Source: Geomonas edaphica
GTDB taxonomy: Bacteria > Desulfobacterota > Desulfuromonadia > Geobacterales > Geobacteraceae
Length of the DNA stretch: 64,000 nucleotides
Reading direction: 5' to 3'
Assembly (NCBI RefSeq): GCF_004917075.1
Contig: NZ_SSYB01000002.1
Coordinates: forward strand, 333,766-397,765
The position numbers and the translations under genes are program-made. This document shows positions 38,034 through 48,912 of this stretch, in pieces. The first letter of the stretch is position 1. Each line of letters opens with the position of its first letter. The notes beneath the pieces are model-generated. The model did not search any database. It saw only the letters and a program-made list of their open reading frames with translations, and was not told the DNA's origin.

Positions 38034-40817
38034 ATGACCATGTACCAGAGCAGAATTCTTTTCAATGCCATGGCCCTAATCGTCTTGTTGACGGTTTCCG
38101 CCGGCTGCGTCAAGAGGATGACCGCCGCGAACGAGCCTGCTCAAGCAGGGGCCACCGCTTTTGCCACGCTACGCTCCGTGACGGTCTCCCCCGACGGTTC
38201 CAGCGTCGAGCTGATCAGCGACAAGCCTCTCACCTATACCTCTTACAAAAGCGGTGAGCCGACAAAGATCATCGTCGATATCTCTCAGACTGAGCCGGGC
38301 GGCGTCTCCTCACCGATCGAGGTTAACCGCGGCAGTGTGAAGCGTATCGATGTTGAGCGCCAGCCGGTCGGAGGAAGTGTGCTGACCCGCGTTTCTGTGG
38401 TGCTCACCCACGATGTCGATTTCTTCGTCGCTACCGACCCCGCCAACAAGAGCAAGCTCATGATCACCCTGCCGCGCGAGGCCGAGGCCAAGCCAGAGCA
38501 GCCGGAGGTCAAGGAGGCTCCCATCGCGGAGCCGCGCATCGAAGAGAAAACCCTCGTAGCGGACGCCGCGGCTGCGACACCCCCCGTGCAAAAAAGCGAC
38601 GCACAGGCACCTGTCGCACCGCCTGCTGAGAAACCGGTGGCGAAGGCCCCCGTGGCTGATGCCAGTAACGGCCAGAAGCTGAACGCCATCATGACCGTGG
38701 CCGACGGCGTGGAACTCTCTGTACAAGGCGGCGTACAGACCTTCAACTCGTTCAAGCTCGCCAAGCCGGATCGTATCGTCCTCGACCTCTTCAAGGTCAA
38801 AAACGCCCTGGTACAGAACGTAGTGCCTATAGGCGCCTTCGGTGTCGCTAACGCGCGCGTGGGGTCAACCCCGGACAAGGTACGTGTGGTCCTCGACGCA
38901 TCAGGGGAGGGGCTGCCCGCCTACGAGGTTGTCAAGACGGATCTCGGCGTGAAGATCAAACTGAAAGCAAAAGGGCCCGTACAAGCTGAGGCTGCCGCTG
39001 CAGCTCCGGCCCCAGCCGCGGCCGCACCAGCAGCACCGGCCGAGCCGGCAGCTCCCGCAGCTCCCGCAGCGGCACCAGCACCAAAACCTGCGGCTCCCGC
39101 TCCCGTTACCAGAATGAAGACGGATGTCCCGCCCTCGAAGAACGTGAAAGGGTCGCTCGAGGCTGTTGAGTTCAGGGTTGTGGACGGGGTATCCCGCATA
39201 ACCATGAAACTGTACGGCACCTGTGAACCCGGTGAGCCGGTGCGCTCCGCACAGGGGCTTACCCTCACCATCAACGACTGCCAGGTACCGAAAAAATTGC
39301 AGCGCGCCATGGACACCTCCAAGTTCGGGACGCCGGTGCTCTCGGTCACCCCATACCAGGTGAAAGGAAAGAAAGGGTACCTCACAAGGATCTCGGTCAA
39401 GCTGCGCGGCAACCCCGAGTACAGCACGAACCGCAGGGGCGACGTCTTCACCTGGGATATTGTGAACCCCGGTCCCGCAGTCCCGGCAAAGCTGCCTGCG
39501 GCACCCGCACTGGCGCACGGCGGCACCGATGCTGCTGCCGAGCTCGCCGCCTCCCCCGCACCTGCACGCGTCGAAGAGCCGATGACCGACATCTCCGCCT
39601 CGGCGGAGAAGCGCATCCCTAAGAAGGTTTATAAGGGGAGAAGGGTCACTCTCGAGTTCTCCGACGCCGACATCAGAAAGATCTTCCAGCTCATCGCCGA
39701 GGTGAGTAACCTGAACTTCCTCATAGGTGACGATGTCACCGGAACCATCAGCATCAAGCTGGTCAACGTTCCCTGGGACCAGGCACTCGACGTCATCCTT
39801 GACTCCAAAGGGCTTGCCATGATGCAGCAGGGGAACATCGTGCAGATCAAGCCGCGCAACAAGATGCAGAACCAGGCTGACGAGGAGGCCGCTGCGAAGA
39901 AAGCCGCCGAGCGCATGATGGAGCTTAAGACTGCAGTGTTCGAGGTGAACTATGCCTCTGTCGGGGACGTAGCCACCCAGTTCGGCATGCTAAAAAGCGA
40001 GCGCGGCATCATCACTAAAGACGATCGCACGAGCCGCGTCATCGTTAGGGACGTCCAGCCCGCCCTCGACGAGATGCGCGCATTGTTGAAAAACCTTGAT
40101 GCGCCAGAAAAACAGGTGATGATCGAGGCCCGCATCGTTGAGGCAACCTCCACCTTCACCCGCGATCTTGGCGTGCAGTGGGGGCTCACTTACCGTGACG
40201 CCTCCGCGTCGGTGGCGAACATCAACTCCATGGAGACCACTTTCGGCGGCGTCGTATCGTCGGCAGGCCCAGGGACGAGCGGGTCAGGCGGTCTGGGCCT
40301 TGGGATGTCCTTCGGCAAGCTGACCAGCAACGTTCAGCTCGACATGAGACTTGCAGCTGCTGCCACCGTCGGGCAGGTGAAGATTATCTCCACACCAAAA
40401 GTGGTGACCTTGAACAACAAGGCAGCGAAGATCTCGCAGGGACAGTCGATCCCTTACCAGACCACTTCTGCTGAGGGGACCAAGACCGAGTTTGTCGAGG
40501 CCGCTCTCACCCTTGAAGTCACGCCGCACATCACCGCCGACGGCTCGGTCAGCATGAAGATCAAGGCGAGCAACAACTCCCCGGGCACTGGGTCGCCGCC
40601 GCCGATTAACAAGAAAGAGGCCACTACCGAGCTCGTTGTCTCCAACGGTGACACCACCGTTATCGGCGGGATCTACGTTGATAGCGACACGGAATCCGAC
40701 ACGGGCGTGCCGTTCCTCGCGGACATTCCGCTTCTTGGCTGGCTTTTCAAGTCGAACTCGAAGCAAAAGACCAAAACCGAACTGCTCATCTTCATTACGC
40801 CGAAGATTGTTATTTAA
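38034..40817 (+). CDS. pilQ: Type IV pilus secretin PilQ
   Basis: This 927-residue outer-membrane secretin forms the pilus pore. It has a lipobox (LLTVSAGC, C25), unusual for a PilQ but seen in this lineage. Three AMIN-type peptidoglycan-binding domains lie at about 45-145, 215-305 and 365-480, separated by Ala/Pro-rich linkers. An STN/N0 domain (VTLEFSDADIRKIFQLIAEV), an N1 domain and the secretin core follow, ending VPFLADIPLLGWLFKS and TKTELLIFITPKIV. AAGGAG lies eight bases before the ATG. The N-terminal half is longer than in Pseudomonas owing to the third AMIN domain and linkers. Confidence 0.97.
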   Translation: MTMYQSRILFNAMALIVLLTVSAGCVKRMTAANEPAQAGATAFATLRSVTVSPDGSSVELISDKPLTYTSYKSGEPTKIIVDISQTEPGGVSSPIEVNRGSVKRIDVERQPVGGSVLTRVSVVLTHDVDFFVATDPANKSKLMITLPREAEAKPEQPEVKEAPIAEPRIEEKTLVADAAAATPPVQKSDAQAPVAPPAEKPVAKAPVADASNGQKLNAIMTVADGVELSVQGGVQTFNSFKLAKPDRIVLDLFKVKNALVQNVVPIGAFGVANARVGSTPDKVRVVLDASGEGLPAYEVVKTDLGVKIKLKAKGPVQAEAAAAAPAPAAAAPAAPAEPAAPAAPAAAPAPKPAAPAPVTRMKTDVPPSKNVKGSLEAVEFRVVDGVSRITMKLYGTCEPGEPVRSAQGLTLTINDCQVPKKLQRAMDTSKFGTPVLSVTPYQVKGKKGYLTRISVKLRGNPEYSTNRRGDVFTWDIVNPGPAVPAKLPAAPALAHGGTDAAAELAASPAPARVEEPMTDISASAEKRIPKKVYKGRRVTLEFSDADIRKIFQLIAEVSNLNFLIGDDVTGTISIKLVNVPWDQALDVILDSKGLAMMQQGNIVQIKPRNKMQNQADEEAAAKKAAERMMELKTAVFEVNYASVGDVATQFGMLKSERGIITKDDRTSRVIVRDVQPALDEMRALLKNLDAPEKQVMIEARIVEATSTFTRDLGVQWGLTYRDASASVANINSMETTFGGVVSSAGPGTSGSGGLGLGMSFGKLTSNVQLDMRLAAAATVGQVKIISTPKVVTLNNKAAKISQGQSIPYQTTSAEGTKTEFVEAALTLEVTPHITADGSVSMKIKASNNSPGTGSPPPINKKEATTELVVSNGDTTVIGGIYVDSDTESDTGVPFLADIPLLGWLFKSNSKQKTKTELLIFITPKIVI

Positions 40818-40826
40818 GGAGATCAC

Positions 40827-41402
40827 ATGTTTAAAAGGTTAGCTTTGTTTCTTTGCAGTGCGTGCGCGATCGCGGTCCTCAGTTCGTGTGGGGCCGGTGA
40901 CGTAGGTGGAGGAGTAGGGGAGTTCACCACGGTAAACGCGAGCGCCACCGCCCTGACAAACAGGTTGGAGTCCGACATTCTGACCGGGAATACCTGCTCA
41001 GCCTCAGTATCTACTGGTGGCAACATCGTCACCGATACCACCGACGTCGACTTCAAATCCACCGCGCTATACACGACCGGTGCGCTCAAACTTGTCATCA
41101 GCAAGATCACTATCCAGTACACCCCGGTGAACCCGGCTACCACTCCGGACATCCCCGATTCCTACCTGAACGTATCTCAGCAAGTCGATCCGGGCACGAC
41201 CTCGACCATATCGGTTCCGGTCCTTACTGAAGCTCAGAAGTTAGCTCTTCTGAACCGCACGTCGCTTGCCATGCCGGTTTGTGGTTCCACCGTCTTCGAG
41301 TACTACGTGAACATCGTTTTCGAGGCCTCGGAAATCGGAGGCAACGGCGATGTCCACAACGTTACAGCTAGGATGAACCTGGCGGTCGCAGACAGAACCT
41401 AA
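40827..41402 (+). CDS. Hypothetical lipoprotein
   Basis: The 191-residue protein has a clear lipoprotein signal (MFKRLALFLCSACAIAVLSSC). The mature part is about 170 residues, Thr/Ser/Val-rich and probably all beta, with one spaced Cys pair (NTCSAS and PVCGST). It begins nine bases after pilQ with GGAG upstream, so it is likely part of the pil operon. I do not recognise the family. A role at the outer membrane beside the secretin is possible. Confidence 0.8.
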   Translation: MFKRLALFLCSACAIAVLSSCGAGDVGGGVGEFTTVNASATALTNRLESDILTGNTCSASVSTGGNIVTDTTDVDFKSTALYTTGALKLVISKITIQYTPVNPATTPDIPDSYLNVSQQVDPGTTSTISVPVLTEAQKLALLNRTSLAMPVCGSTVFEYYVNIVFEASEIGGNGDVHNVTARMNLAVADRT

Positions 41403-41443
41403 ACGATAAAGTCCCATGTCTTGATTGGTAAGAGGGGTGTGAA

Positions 41444-44400
41444 ATGAATTTTTCGAAGAAGATTAGCTGGGTGTTTTTGATGCTTTTGTGCGCCATCATG
41501 CTCAGTTGTTCCGGTGACGGCGGAACCGACTCCACAACGGTTACGTCTGGCAAGAAGCCGGCCAAAGTACTTGCCAACGATTTCCAGGTAACTACAAATA
41601 CCACCGACCAGTCTCAGCCTGCCATTGCCTATGACACGGTGAATCACAACCGCTACCTGACCGTTTTCGTCGACAGCCGAAACGGTCAGCAGCTCTACGG
41701 TGCCATCTGCGTCGGTTCCGATTCGCTTGGACAGGGGGTCACAGGGAACGTTACCTCCATCGCCGCCAACCCGGTCAACTTCCCGATCACCACTGTTACC
41801 GGCAACAAGTCCCAGCCCAAGGTTGCCTTCTACAGGGACCCGACGAACCCGACCGATGCCACCAAGAGCAGGTACCTGGTTGTCTGGACAGACTCCCGTG
41901 CCGGCTACGGCCAGATCTACGGCCAGTTCGTCAGCATGACCGGTGCCCTCATCGGCTCGAACTTCACGATCTCCACCCACACCGCTAACATCGATATTAA
42001 CCAGAACGACCCAGACCTTATCTACAACGAGGTTACCGGCAAGTTCGTCGTCGCCTGGGTCGACACAACGACCTACGATACCGACGCTAACGCCACCAAC
42101 GACGTGACCTACACCGCGGTCGGCACTTCCGACTCTATTACAATTGGTCACATCCCGCTGCCGTACGCCGACAACAACCTCGTACGCACCATTGAAGTCG
42201 ACCCGCTCACTGGCGCCACCAACAACATGCAAAACGTCTCCAAGACGGTGCGCATTGGGGCCATCACCGACAACGGTTCCGTCATCACCGACACATGGTC
42301 GGTACAGCTGAACGAATCACACCCGAGGATCGCCTACAGCCCGATTACAGGCGAGATCTTCACCAGCTGGAGTGGCTCTACCACTACCGTTACCCTCTCC
42401 ATCAACTACACGACTACCACGATAGTCGGACCGCCTGATGTGATCAGGGCGATTTACAAGAGCTACCTTTTTACCTCAGTCAAAAAGGACGACGCCCCGA
42501 CGAAGGTGAAACTGCGCAGAGATCAGGGGCTTGGCTTCATCAACGACTTCAGCTACGGTACTGTGGGCTTTGCCTCGACCAACCCAACAGTTGCCGTCGA
42601 TCCCAACACGAACCGTCTCTTGCTCGCCTGGGAAGACAACAACGGTGGGACGGAAAGTGGCAAGAACATCGTCGGGCAACTCGTTGATCTTTCAGGTTTC
42701 ACCTCCTACGGTGATCGAATTCGCATCTCCAACGCCGTCGGCGATCAGACCGCACCGGTTGCAGCCTTTGACAACGTCAACCAGCGCTTCTTCGTGGCAT
42801 GGGAAGATGCAAGGAACCAGAGCGCAAACCTGAGCAACATCGACCTGTACAGCCAGTTCGTCGACCCGCAGGGGAACCTCTCCGGCGGCAACTCCATCGT
42901 TACGGTGGCTACCGGCAACCAGCTCTCTCCCGCGGTCGCCTTCGGTGACGTTAACTTTAGGAAATTCATGGTGGTGTGGAAGGACGGCCGCGCGCTATCC
43001 AACTCGGATATCTTTGCCCAGCTGCTCGAGTTCTCCACCGCGCCGCAGCTCACCATCACCGACACCAACGATGTACCGATCCTAAGCGGTGCCATCGACT
43101 TCGGCAATGTTGATATCTCGTCCAGTACGCCGTACAAAGACATCACCTTCCGGATCAGAAACGACGGTAACTCGGTTCTCACCATAAATTCGATTGTGGA
43201 CCCGGCTGCGCCTTTCTCGTTCACCACACCGAAGCCGACCACCATAAGCCCGGGCACCAATGCCGAGATGACGGTTCGTTTCGCTCCGACTGCTGCAGGC
43301 TCCTACTCGAACCCCGCTGAGGGGTACCGCATGATCTTCGATTCCAACGGGGGGCAGGCGGTGATCAACCTTTCCGGCGCAGGGGTAGGCAATCTGCCTC
43401 TCTCCATTGCCACGGTTTCGCTGCCTGACGGCACCGCCGGCTCCGCCTATCAGGGGGCCACGCTCACCGCAACCGGCGGCGTCAGGCCATACGGTTCCTG
43501 GACTGTCACCTCCGGCACACTTCCGCCGGGACTTGCCCTTTCGTCCACCACTGGCGTTATCAGCGGAACGATCGATCCGGCCGCCACCTCGTCCTATACC
43601 TTCACCGTCTCGGTTACGGATTCCAACGGGACTTCCACGACCAAGTCGCTCACCATGAACATCACGGCGATGTCGATTTCGACCTCGTCGCTGCCGACCT
43701 GGACACAGCTTAAGACGGGCTACAGCAAAACGCTTGCGGCTTCCATCCCCGGGGTCACCGTAAAGCCGGCCAATTTGACCTGGACCGCGCAGGGGCTGCC
43801 GCAGGGACTACAGCTCACCTCCAGCGGCACCATAACTGACGTGGACCCGGCTACTGGACCGCTTATTCCCGGGTCCTACAACGTGACGGTACAGGCAAGC
43901 TACCTTGACGATACCGTGACCCCCAACAGGACCTACACGGCGTCCAAAAACCTGACCCTCGATATCAACCCGGCACTTTTCATCACCACCACGAGTCTGC
44001 CGGCAGTTGTCCTCGGTGCAGACTACAACCAGTCACTCATGATGCAGGGGGGGACGCCATCCTACCTTTGGCAGATCACTAGCGGCAGCCTCCCCGCCGG
44101 CCTCATCCCGAACCCCAGCACCGGGACCATCAGCGGCAAGCCGCTCCAGACCGGCACCTTCTCCTTCACGGTCAAGTTGTCCGACTCAACCGGGGCTTCA
44201 ACGACGCGTGATCTTGTCATCAAGGTGAATCCGACTCTCTCTATAACCACGAACTCTCTTCCGTCAGTTGATAGTGGTGCGAGCTATGCTCAGGAACTGG
44301 TTGCCGATGGCGGCACCCAGCCGTACGTCTGGTCCATCTCAGGCAGCGGTACGCTGCCGCCCGGGTTGACCCTCGACACCGCCTCCGGCGTCATCAGGGG

Positions 44401-45583
44401 GACCGCTGGTGGTTCCGGCAGCTACAGCTTTAACGTCAAGGTGACCGACGCCGACGGCAACATCTATACCAAGCTACTCACCATCTCGGTAAGGGCTGCT
44501 GGCATCGTTTCTGGTAACCTTGTCTTCGTCGATCGCAACGGAGCCGACCTCGGTGGCACCCAAAACTTTGGCGGCACCCTGGTCAACTCCCGCGCCGCAG
44601 CAACTGTGTATGTGAAAAATACCACCACCTCACGCATCACTGTGAGCAACGTCGTCACTAACAACTCCGCGTTTACAGCTACCGGATTCGGTAACGTCGA
44701 GCCGGCGCAGACACTTCCGATCAGCGTTTATTTCACGCCGAAGGCCGTTTCCAACTACACCGGTACTCTTACCGTAACCGACACCACCGGCGCTACGTAC
44801 ACACTCGCCCTTTCCGGTAGCGGGGCCAGCGCCGTTGCCGCCATCGAGGGGACTGCCGGCACGACTGCCGACACCGCCATATTCTTCTCCAATCCTGCTC
44901 TTGCCGATGTCAGTGTAGGCAAACCGGACAACTTCACCCCGCTCAGTGCTATCAGCCTTCGCATTGAGGACGTCCAGCCGTCTGCGACGGTGAATGTCGC
45001 AGTAACCTTCCAGACCACACTGAGCGACAGCAGCGTCTACTATAAGGTGGTGAATAACCCGCTTACCAATGAGATAACCTGGACCAAGATCACCCCAGTG
45101 AGCCGCTCTGGCAACACCGCGGTCTTTGCCGTCATTGACAACGACGAGCGCCACGACTCCGACTTGAACGCTGGTTTCATCCAGGACCCCATCGTTGTCG
45201 GTGTCGAGGGAGGGGGCACTTCCGGTGGCGGTACCGATACGGGTAACAACCCGCCGCCGGCCTCGTCCACTGGCAAGAGCGGCTGCTTTATCGCAACCGC
45301 TGCCTACGGTAGTTACCTCGACCCGCAGGTCGTGGTGCTCAGGCATTTCCGTGACAACGTGCTTCTCAAATCCGCACCGGGCCGTGCTTTCGTATCCTTC
45401 TACTACAAGCACAGCCCGCCGATCGCTGATTTCATCTACGAACACGGCTTCCTGCGCCTGCTTACCCGCTGGGCACTCACCCCGCTTATCTTTGCGGTGA
45501 AGTACCCGGTCACCATGCTGCTTTTGCCGCTGTTCTACGCCTTCAACCGGTTCCGCAAGCAAAAGATGGCGGTGGCCCGGTAG
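41444..45583 (+). CDS. Large multi-domain surface lipoprotein with CFI-box C-terminus
   Basis: This 1379-residue protein starts with a lipobox signal (LLCAIMLSC). Residues about 40-560 contain roughly six propeller-like repeats of the type [19 protein letters not shown]. Then come an anchor-D/ASH-like Ig domain ([11 protein letters not shown]), four putative Ig domains of the He_PIG type ([20 protein letters not shown] and similar), a second ASH-like domain and an anchor-U-like domain (ending [16 protein letters not shown]). The C-terminus carries [10 protein letters not shown] near 1280, followed by the helical [13 protein letters not shown] ... GRAFVSFYY pattern of CFI-box-CTERM proteins. 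It is probably displayed at the cell surface; linkage to pilQ suggests adhesion. The binding partner is unknown. Confidence 0.85.
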   Translation: MNFSKKISWVFLMLLCAIMLSCSGDGGTDSTTVTSGKKPAKVLANDFQVTTNTTDQSQPAIAYDTVNHNRYLTVFVDSRNGQQLYGAICVGSDSLGQGVTGNVTSIAANPVNFPITTVTGNKSQPKVAFYRDPTNPTDATKSRYLVVWTDSRAGYGQIYGQFVSMTGALIGSNFTISTHTANIDINQNDPDLIYNEVTGKFVVAWVDTTTYDTDANATNDVTYTAVGTSDSITIGHIPLPYADNNLVRTIEVDPLTGATNNMQNVSKTVRIGAITDNGSVITDTWSVQLNESHPRIAYSPITGEIFTSWSGSTTTVTLSINYTTTTIVGPPDVIRAIYKSYLFTSVKKDDAPTKVKLRRDQGLGFINDFSYGTVGFASTNPTVAVDPNTNRLLLAWEDNNGGTESGKNIVGQLVDLSGFTSYGDRIRISNAVGDQTAPVAAFDNVNQRFFVAWEDARNQSANLSNIDLYSQFVDPQGNLSGGNSIVTVATGNQLSPAVAFGDVNFRKFMVVWKDGRALSNSDIFAQLLEFSTAPQLTITDTNDVPILSGAIDFGNVDISSSTPYKDITFRIRNDGNSVLTINSIVDPAAPFSFTTPKPTTISPGTNAEMTVRFAPTAAGSYSNPAEGYRMIFDSNGGQAVINLSGAGVGNLPLSIATVSLPDGTAGSAYQGATLTATGGVRPYGSWTVTSGTLPPGLALSSTTGVISGTIDPAATSSYTFTVSVTDSNGTSTTKSLTMNITAMSISTSSLPTWTQLKTGYSKTLAASIPGVTVKPANLTWTAQGLPQGLQLTSSGTITDVDPATGPLIPGSYNVTVQASYLDDTVTPNRTYTASKNLTLDINPALFITTTSLPAVVLGADYNQSLMMQGGTPSYLWQITSGSLPAGLIPNPSTGTISGKPLQTGTFSFTVKLSDSTGASTTRDLVIKVNPTLSITTNSLPSVDSGASYAQELVADGGTQPYVWSISGSGTLPPGLTLDTASGVIRGTAGGSGSYSFNVKVTDADGNIYTKLLTISVRAAGIVSGNLVFVDRNGADLGGTQNFGGTLVNSRAAATVYVKNTTTSRITVSNVVTNNSAFTATGFGNVEPAQTLPISVYFTPKAVSNYTGTLTVTDTTGATYTLALSGSGASAVAAIEGTAGTTADTAIFFSNPALADVSVGKPDNFTPLSAISLRIEDVQPSATVNVAVTFQTTLSDSSVYYKVVNNPLTNEITWTKITPVSRSGNTAVFAVIDNDERHDSDLNAGFIQDPIVVGVEGGGTSGGGTDTGNNPPPASSTGKSGCFIATAAYGSYLDPQVVVLRHFRDNVLLKSAPGRAFVSFYYKHSPPIADFIYEHGFLRLLTRWALTPLIFAVKYPVTMLLLPLFYAFNRFRKQKMAVAR

Positions 45584-45626
45584 AGGGCGCCAGGTTGGAT
45601 GAAACAAACACAAGGAGTCTTTTTTA

Positions 45627-45929
45627 ATGTTTAAACATTTTGTTGTTATCTGTCTTTCTGCGCTGATTCTTTCCGCTTGCTCCAAGCCCCCCGCCAAGGA
45701 GCAGGTGCAAGCGGCGGTCAAGAAGTTCATTCCGATGAACTTTGAAGTGCTGCAGGTCTCGGAGGTCAAGGGAATCGATGGGCTTTACGAAGCCGCCATC
45801 TCTGTGGGCGGTCACCCGGTCATTTTTTACGTAGACAAGAAGTGCGAATACATCTTTACCGGCAGCATGATGTCGACTGAGACCAAGGCCAACCTCACCA
45901 CCGAGGCACAGAAGAAGTTCCAGAAGTAA
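45627..45929 (+). CDS. Small lipoprotein with DsbC N-terminal-like domain
   Basis: The 100-residue protein has a lipobox (ILSAC) and one small domain: PMNFEVLQVSEVKGIDGLYE, then VGGHPVIFYVDKKCEYIFTG. This resembles the N-terminal dimerisation domain of DsbC/DsbG, but no thioredoxin domain follows. One cysteine besides the lipidated one remains. It might be a stand-alone subunit or partner of a Dsb-type isomerase such as the product of 22616-23395. A ribosome site (AAGGAG) precedes the ATG. Confidence 0.75.
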   Translation: MFKHFVVICLSALILSACSKPPAKEQVQAAVKKFIPMNFEVLQVSEVKGIDGLYEAAISVGGHPVIFYVDKKCEYIFTGSMMSTETKANLTTEAQKKFQK

Positions 45930-45956
45930 TTTAGCCAAAGACATCACCAGCGCATC

Positions 45957-45982
45957 GAAAGCCAGGGAAGCTCCTGGCTTTC
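45957..45982 (+). terminator. Hairpin terminator before aroC
   Basis: The stem GAAAGCCAGG / CCTGGCTTTC with a six-base loop follows the small lipoprotein gene. The T-run is poor (TTTCGTTTA), but position and stem strength support termination of the pil locus. Confidence 0.65.
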
Positions 45983-46004
45983 GTTTATCAAATAAGGAGC
46001 AGGC

Positions 46005-47189
46005 ATGTTCAGATACCTTACCGCGGGCGAGTCGCACGGCCCGCAGTTGACCGCCATCGTCGAAGGGGTACCCTCCGGGCTCAAACTCACCGAGAAAGAC
46101 ATCAACGAGGATCTCGCCCGCAGGCAGGGCGGTTACGGGCGCGGCGGTCGCATGAAGATCGAGACGGATCGTGTACGGATCCTCTCCGGTGTGCGCTGGG
46201 GTGAAACCCTGGGCTCCCCCATCACCCTTGTGGTGGAAAACTCGGACTGGGTGAACTGGGAACAGCGCATGTCTCCGTATGCCGAGTTCCGTGACGACAG
46301 CATCCGGGTCACCCGTGCACGTCCGGGACACGCCGACCTCCCGGGGGCAATGAAATATGCCCATAACGACGTGCGTAACATCCTCGAGCGCTCCAGCGCC
46401 CGCGAGACCGCGATCCGCGTGGCCGTCGGAGCGGTAGCGAAGGCTTATCTCAACCGCTTTGGTATCGCGGTCACCGGGTGCGTGGTCGAACTTGGGGGCG
46501 TCAGGGCGGAGCGCCCCGCTGAGGCCGGTGTGAAGGAGCTGCAGGAGAAAATCTCCAAGTCGCCGGTCTACACCTACGACGAGAAGGCCGAGGTGGAGAT
46601 GATGGAAGCGATCGATCGAGCGAAGGACGCGGGTGACACCCTGGGGGGCGTGATCGAGGTGCGCGTGAACGGTCTCCCCGTGGGGCTTGGGAGCCACGTG
46701 CAATGGGACAGAAGGCTTGACGCCCGTCTCGCTGCCGCAGTGATGAGCATCCAGGCTTTCAAGGGGGTTGAGGTCGGCGCCGGTTTCGAGACGGCCCGTC
46801 TTCCGGGTTCCAAGGTGCACGATGAGATCTTTTTTGATGAGCAGCGCGTGGCGCGCGGCGAAAAGACCGGTTTCTACCGCAACACGAACCGTGCGGGAGG
46901 GCTCGAAGGTGGGATCACCAACGGCGAGGAGATCGTCATCTACGGCGCGATGAAGCCGATTCCTACCTTGTACACGCCGCTTAAGTCGGTTGATATGCTC
47001 TCCAAGGAGCCCTTCGAGGCCACTGTCGAGCGCTCTGACTGCTGCGCCGTCCCCGCTGCGTCCGTGGTCGCTGAGGCCGTAGTCGCGATCGAGATTGCAG
47101 GTGCCTTCATGGAAAAGTTCGGCGGTGATTCGGTAGCCGAGACGGCACGGAACTACTCGTCCTACATCGAGTACCTGCGGGAGTTTTAA
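46005..47189 (+). CDS. aroC: Chorismate synthase
   Basis: AroC converts EPSP to chorismate, the last step of the shikimate pathway, using reduced FMN as cofactor. The 394-residue product shows the signatures [33 protein letters not shown] and [15 protein letters not shown], and the C-terminal [19 protein letters not shown] precedes the ATG. It is the first of several shikimate genes here (aroC, aroK, aroB, aroQ). Confidence 0.99.
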   Translation: MFRYLTAGESHGPQLTAIVEGVPSGLKLTEKDINEDLARRQGGYGRGGRMKIETDRVRILSGVRWGETLGSPITLVVENSDWVNWEQRMSPYAEFRDDSIRVTRARPGHADLPGAMKYAHNDVRNILERSSARETAIRVAVGAVAKAYLNRFGIAVTGCVVELGGVRAERPAEAGVKELQEKISKSPVYTYDEKAEVEMMEAIDRAKDAGDTLGGVIEVRVNGLPVGLGSHVQWDRRLDARLAAAVMSIQAFKGVEVGAGFETARLPGSKVHDEIFFDEQRVARGEKTGFYRNTNRAGGLEGGITNGEEIVIYGAMKPIPTLYTPLKSVDMLSKEPFEATVERSDCCAVPAASVVAEAVVAIEIAGAFMEKFGGDSVAETARNYSSYIEYLREF

Positions 47190-47304
47190 GGCTTCAACGC
47201 AAAGACGCCAAGGTGCGCAGACGCGGAAGAAAAGCTTTTTGACTCGGCATGCTCGTCGGTCCCCCTTTGCGTCTTAGCGGCTTTTCGTCTTCGCGTTAAA
47301 GGGT
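47190..47304. repeat. CGCAAAGACG-type inverted repeat between aroC and aroK
   Basis: The left part reads TTCAACGCAAAGACGCCAAG followed by GCGCAGACGCGGAAG. The right part reads TTTGCGTCTTAGCGG followed by TTTTCGTCTTCGCGTTAAAG, the inverse. The whole gap is an imperfect long hairpin made of CGCAAAGACG-like units, a pattern of dispersed intergenic repeats. A related but shorter element lies at 58493-58553. Confidence 0.7.
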
Positions 47305-47310
47305 TTGTTT

Positions 47311-47826
47311 ATGAATATCCGGAACATCTTTCTTACCGGCTTCATGGGGTGCGGCAAGACCACGGTCGGCCATGTGCTCGCGCAGAGGCTCGGCTGGGAG
47401 TTCGTGGACCTCGACCACGCTATCGTGGAAGAGGCGGGGATGAGCGTTAAGGAGATCTTCGCGGCACACGGCGAGCCGTATTTTCGCGAACTGGAGTCGC
47501 GCGTGCTGGTCAGAATCGCCGCCGGCAGCGGTCAGATCATCTCGACCGGAGGTGGGGCCGTCATCGACCGCGGCAACCGCGCCGTCATGCGCCAGTACGG
47601 CCGCATCGTCAATCTGAAAGCCGATGTCCCGACCATCGTGGCGCGTGTGAGCGGCAACAGCGAACGACCCCTGCTCGCCGACGGCGCTTCCGTGGAAAAG
47701 ATCCGCACCATGTTAAAGGCCCGCGAGGAGTTCTACGCCGATGCCGATCTGCGCATCGACACCACCGGCAAGGACGTCGCCGGGGTCGTGGACGAATTAA
47801 TTGATTCTTTGAAGAGGTATCCGTGA
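47311..47826 (+). CDS. aroK: Shikimate kinase
   Basis: AroK phosphorylates shikimate at the 3-hydroxyl with ATP. The 171-residue protein has the P-loop GFMGCGKTTV, the shikimate-binding DLDHAIVEEAG and GGGAVI, and the lid region SGNSERPLL. I set the start at ATG 47311; a TTG two codons upstream is possible, and the ribosome site is weak in both cases. Its end overlaps the aroB start by four bases. Confidence 0.96.
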   Translation: MNIRNIFLTGFMGCGKTTVGHVLAQRLGWEFVDLDHAIVEEAGMSVKEIFAAHGEPYFRELESRVLVRIAAGSGQIISTGGGAVIDRGNRAVMRQYGRIVNLKADVPTIVARVSGNSERPLLADGASVEKIRTMLKAREEFYADADLRIDTTGKDVAGVVDELIDSLKRYP

Positions 47827-48911
47827 ACGTTCAGCATATCGAAGTGGCATTGGGAGAGCGCAGTTACGACATCGAACTCGGGGCAGGCATCCTGGGCGGT
47901 GTCGGTGCCCTCTGCCGTGCTCTCGGCCTCTCCGGTACCGCGGCCGTCGTCTCCAACACCACCGTGGCTCCGCTTTACTTAGAAACGGTGCGCGCTTCCC
48001 TCGAGGAGGCTGGATACCGTGCGGTAGAGGTCATCCTTCCTGACGGTGAAGCATACAAAAACAGCACGACCCTCAACCTCATCTACGACGGTCTGGTTGA
48101 TGCGTCCTTGGACCGCGGTTCCTTCATCCTGGCCCTGGGCGGCGGGGTGATCGGGGACATGGCGGGCTTTGCCGCCGCAAGTTTTCTGCGCGGCATCCCC
48201 TTCGTACAACTCCCCACCACGCTCCTTTCGCAGGTCGACTCGAGCGTCGGCGGCAAGACCGGCATCAACCATCCCCGCGGCAAGAACCTAATCGGTGCCT
48301 TCTACCAGCCAAAGGCAGTACTGATCGACGTGAATACCCTGGACACGCTGCCGGAGCGGGAGTACCGAAGCGGTCTGGGCGAGATCGTGAAGTACGGCGC
48401 GGTGCTCGACGGCGACTTCTTCACCTTTCTCGAGCAGAACGTAGAGAAGCTCCTCGCCCGCGACAAGGAAGCGCTCATCCACGCCGTTGCGCGCAGTTGC
48501 GCCATCAAGGCGCAGGTGGTCGCTCTGGACGAGAGGGAAGGGGGGATACGTGCCGTGCTGAACTACGGTCACACGCTTGGCCACGCCGTGGAGACCCTCA
48601 CCGAGTACACCAGCTACCTGCACGGCGAGGCGGTTGCCATCGGTATGGTACAGGCGGCCAAGATATCCCATCACTACGGTTACTGCAGCGATTCCGATCG
48701 TGGGCGCATCGATGCCCTTGTCGGAGCCCTTGGGCTGCCTGCCGAACTGCCCGCCTTCCCGGCCGAGCGTTACGCGGAGGCGCTTTCCCACGACAAGAAG
48801 GTGCGCGACAAGGGGCTGCTCTTTATCTGCAACCGGGGCATCGGCGCCTATAAGATGGAACGGGTCACCGACCTCAAAGCACTTCTGGAGATCTGCGGCA
48901 TAGGAGAGTGA
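47823..48911 (+). CDS. aroB: 3-Dehydroquinate synthase
   Basis: AroB cyclises DAHP to 3-dehydroquinate using NAD and a divalent metal. The 362-residue product carries ILALGGGVIGDMAGFAA, the segment TTLLSQVDSSVGGKTGIN, the metal ligands in the LNYGHTLGHAVE region, and HGEAVAIGM. The start is GTG, coupled to aroK. The TPR protein gene follows after one base. Confidence 0.98.
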   Translation: MNVQHIEVALGERSYDIELGAGILGGVGALCRALGLSGTAAVVSNTTVAPLYLETVRASLEEAGYRAVEVILPDGEAYKNSTTLNLIYDGLVDASLDRGSFILALGGGVIGDMAGFAAASFLRGIPFVQLPTTLLSQVDSSVGGKTGINHPRGKNLIGAFYQPKAVLIDVNTLDTLPEREYRSGLGEIVKYGAVLDGDFFTFLEQNVEKLLARDKEALIHAVARSCAIKAQVVALDEREGGIRAVLNYGHTLGHAVETLTEYTSYLHGEAVAIGMVQAAKISHHYGYCSDSDRGRIDALVGALGLPAELPAFPAERYAEALSHDKKVRDKGLLFICNRGIGAYKMERVTDLKALLEICGIGE

Positions 48912-48912
48912 C

